The notes under the pieces: generated by a model
What the model saw: only the letters and a program-made list of their open reading frames with translations
Databases searched by the model: none
Told to the model about the DNA's origin: nothing
Shown: positions 33,011 through 34,111 of the stretch, piece by piece
Layout of the letters: each line of letters opens with the position of its first letter
Numbering within the stretch: the stretch's first letter is position 1
Source of the DNA: Silicimonas sp.
GTDB lineage: Bacteria > Pseudomonadota > Alphaproteobacteria > Rhodobacterales > Rhodobacteraceae
Assembly (NCBI GenBank): GCA_022820365.1
Contig: JAJEFO010000080.1
Location: 1 to 34,111, forward strand
DNA length: 34,111 bases
Reading direction: 5' to 3'
Position numbers and translations under genes: made by a program

Positions 33011-34111
33011 ATGGGAGGCGATCTGGAAAACGGCGCAAGTTCGAGCAGCATGACGGAGGTCCCCAGAGTCACGGTTCGGCCCGCCTATTTCGTCTCGACG
33101 ATCATCAAGGGTGGCTGGCAGCTTGCCGGCGACCATGGCGCGGTGAATGCGGATCAGGCGATTGCCGACATGGTCCGATTTGTCGATGCCGGCGTCACCA
33201 CCTTCGATTGCGCCGACATCTATGCCGGCGTCGAGGAAAAGATCGGCCGGTTTCGCGCCGAACTCATCCGATCCCGCGGGCGGGTTGCGCTGGACAACGT
33301 CAAGATCCACACGAAATACGTGCCTGATCGGGACAGCCTGGCAAGGCTCACGTTCGATGATGTCGAAGCGGGGATAGACCGCTCGCTGCTTCGGTTGGGG
33401 CTGGATCGGCTGGATCTGGTGCAATTCCATTGGTGGGACTATGCCGTGCCGGGTCATGTCGAAGCGATGGGGCACCTCAGCGCCCTGCGCGACAAGGGCA
33501 AGATCGACCTGATCGGAGTGACCAACTTCGACGCCGAGCATCTGACGGAGTTGTGCGACACGACTGACATCGCGTCGGCCCAAGTGCAGTATTCATTGCT
33601 CGACCGCCGCGCCTCGGGAAACTTCGCCGCGCTCGCAAGAAACAGAAGGGTCAGCATTTTCGCCTACGGCGTTCTCGCTGGCGGGTTCCTGAACGATGCT
33701 TGGCTCGGCAGGCCCGATCCCGGATTCGACTTTGAGAACCGCAGCTTGGTCAAGTACCGCCTGATCATCGAGGAGTTCGGCGGCTGGGCGCTGTTTCAAG
33801 ATCTGCTGGCGTCGCTGCGCACGGTGGCCGACCGACATGGTTCAGACATCTCCGCCATCGCGCTCCGCGCCACGCTGGACAGCCCCGATGTCGCAGCGAC
33901 AATCGTTGGTGCGCGCTATGCCGACCGATTGCCTCAGACTCTCCACGCCTTCAAAGTCGAATTGACGGACCGGGATCGTAGCGAGATCGAGGCGGTCCGA
34001 GATCGGTCGACCGGTCCGCAGGGTGCGGTCTACGGGCTGGAGCGTGACGTTACGGGGCGACACGGGCTGATCATGAAATACAATCTCAACAAGGGTGACA
34101 ATCGGTTGGCC
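33011..34111 (+). CDS. Aldo/keto reductase, 3' end beyond the window
   Basis: A (beta/alpha)8 NAD(P)H-dependent oxidoreductase of the aldo/keto reductase superfamily, open to the last base (367 residues visible). The catalytic tetrad is present: D66 and Y71 in FDCADIYAG, K102 in IHTKYVP and H140 in LVQFHWW. GVTNFDAEHL, QVQYSLLDRR and the IVGARYADRL nucleotide-binding block near the C-terminus are typical. Candidate starts are the ATG at 33011 and at 33050 (Met14), with GAAGGAAAG about 15 bases before the first; an ATG at 32867 is also in frame. The fold is near complete, so only a short tail is missing. Substrate unknown; it may form a separate unit from the AbiEii-like pair. Confidence 0.92.
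   Translation, partial: MGGDLENGASSSSMTEVPRVTVRPAYFVSTIIKGGWQLAGDHGAVNADQAIADMVRFVDAGVTTFDCADIYAGVEEKIGRFRAELIRSRGRVALDNVKIHTKYVPDRDSLARLTFDDVEAGIDRSLLRLGLDRLDLVQFHWWDYAVPGHVEAMGHLSALRDKGKIDLIGVTNFDAEHLTELCDTTDIASAQVQYSLLDRRASGNFAALARNRRVSIFAYGVLAGGFLNDAWLGRPDPGFDFENRSLVKYRLIIEEFGGWALFQDLLASLRTVADRHGSDISAIALRATLDSPDVAATIVGARYADRLPQTLHAFKVELTDRDRSEIEAVRDRSTGPQGAVYGLERDVTGRHGLIMKYNLNKGDNRLA

Noticed and set aside
1-34111. CRISPR arrays, insertion sequences, prophage genes
   Set aside because: No regularly spaced direct repeats, transposase or integrase motifs, or phage structural genes were seen on either strand.

Overview
The window is a stretch of high-GC bacterial chromosome, most likely from an alphaproteobacterium and possibly Rhodobacterales or a relative. 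This rests on protein character: an alphaproteobacterial IHF beta, an ihfB-lapA-trpF cluster, a 63-residue zf-CHCC protein related to mitochondrial NDUFS6, a dacA-tmk-holB-tatD-MBL operon, and an IorA/IorB pair of the long proteobacterial type. The placement is inference; no rRNA or phylogenetic computation was available. No insertion sequence, prophage gene or CRISPR array was seen.

Layout. 1-1518: 3' part of ilvD. 1648-2744 (-): zf-CHCC protein and a Doc toxin with an AbrB-type antitoxin. 3081-3455 (-): HIT protein. 3456-4010: gene-free, palindrome-bearing. 4011-5302 (+): ihfB, lapA, trpF. 5387-7507 (-): class A penicillin-binding protein. 7723-8142 (+) and 8128-8580 (-): GFA-family protein and a DNA alkyltransferase whose 3' ends overlap. 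8624-11590 (-): ileS, divergent from hemF (11914-12804, +). 13065-13747 (+): Phd-VapC/FitB toxin-antitoxin pair. 13903-14667 (-): truA. 14918-16096 (+): Gfo/Idh/MocA oxidoreductase. 16428-17378 (-): YVTN-type beta-propeller. 17865-23360 (-): six tightly packed genes, dacA-tmk-holB-tatD-MBL-AEC transporter. 23621-23710 (+): tRNA-Ser(UGA). 24216-24757 (-): MazE/MazF pair between two gene-poor stretches. 25345-31034 (-): a three-gene operon encoding a kynureninase-like/cyclase fusion, IorA and IorB. 31331-32706 (+): an unrecognised gene translationally coupled to an AbiEii-like nucleotidyltransferase. 33011-34111 (+): aldo/keto reductase cut by the window end.

The most unusual locus is the operon at 25345-31034. 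Its first gene fuses a PLP-dependent kynureninase-like domain to a KynB/isatin-hydrolase-type metal cyclase domain in one reading frame. A strong internal ribosome binding site and ATG lie exactly at the domain junction, so the hydrolase may also be made alone. Six bases later come iorA and iorB, which themselves overlap by ATGA. The combination suggests a dedicated route for tryptophan- or indole-derived (or similar aryl) compounds ending in an acyl-CoA and reduced ferredoxin. The real substrate is not known from sequence.

The second notable theme is the density of toxin-type modules: Doc/AbrB, Phd/VapC, MazE/MazF and a candidate AbiEii-like pair with an unknown partner. Three of them carry clear palindromic operators just upstream of the antitoxin start. 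They sit singly between housekeeping genes, which suggests independent small insertions and not one island.
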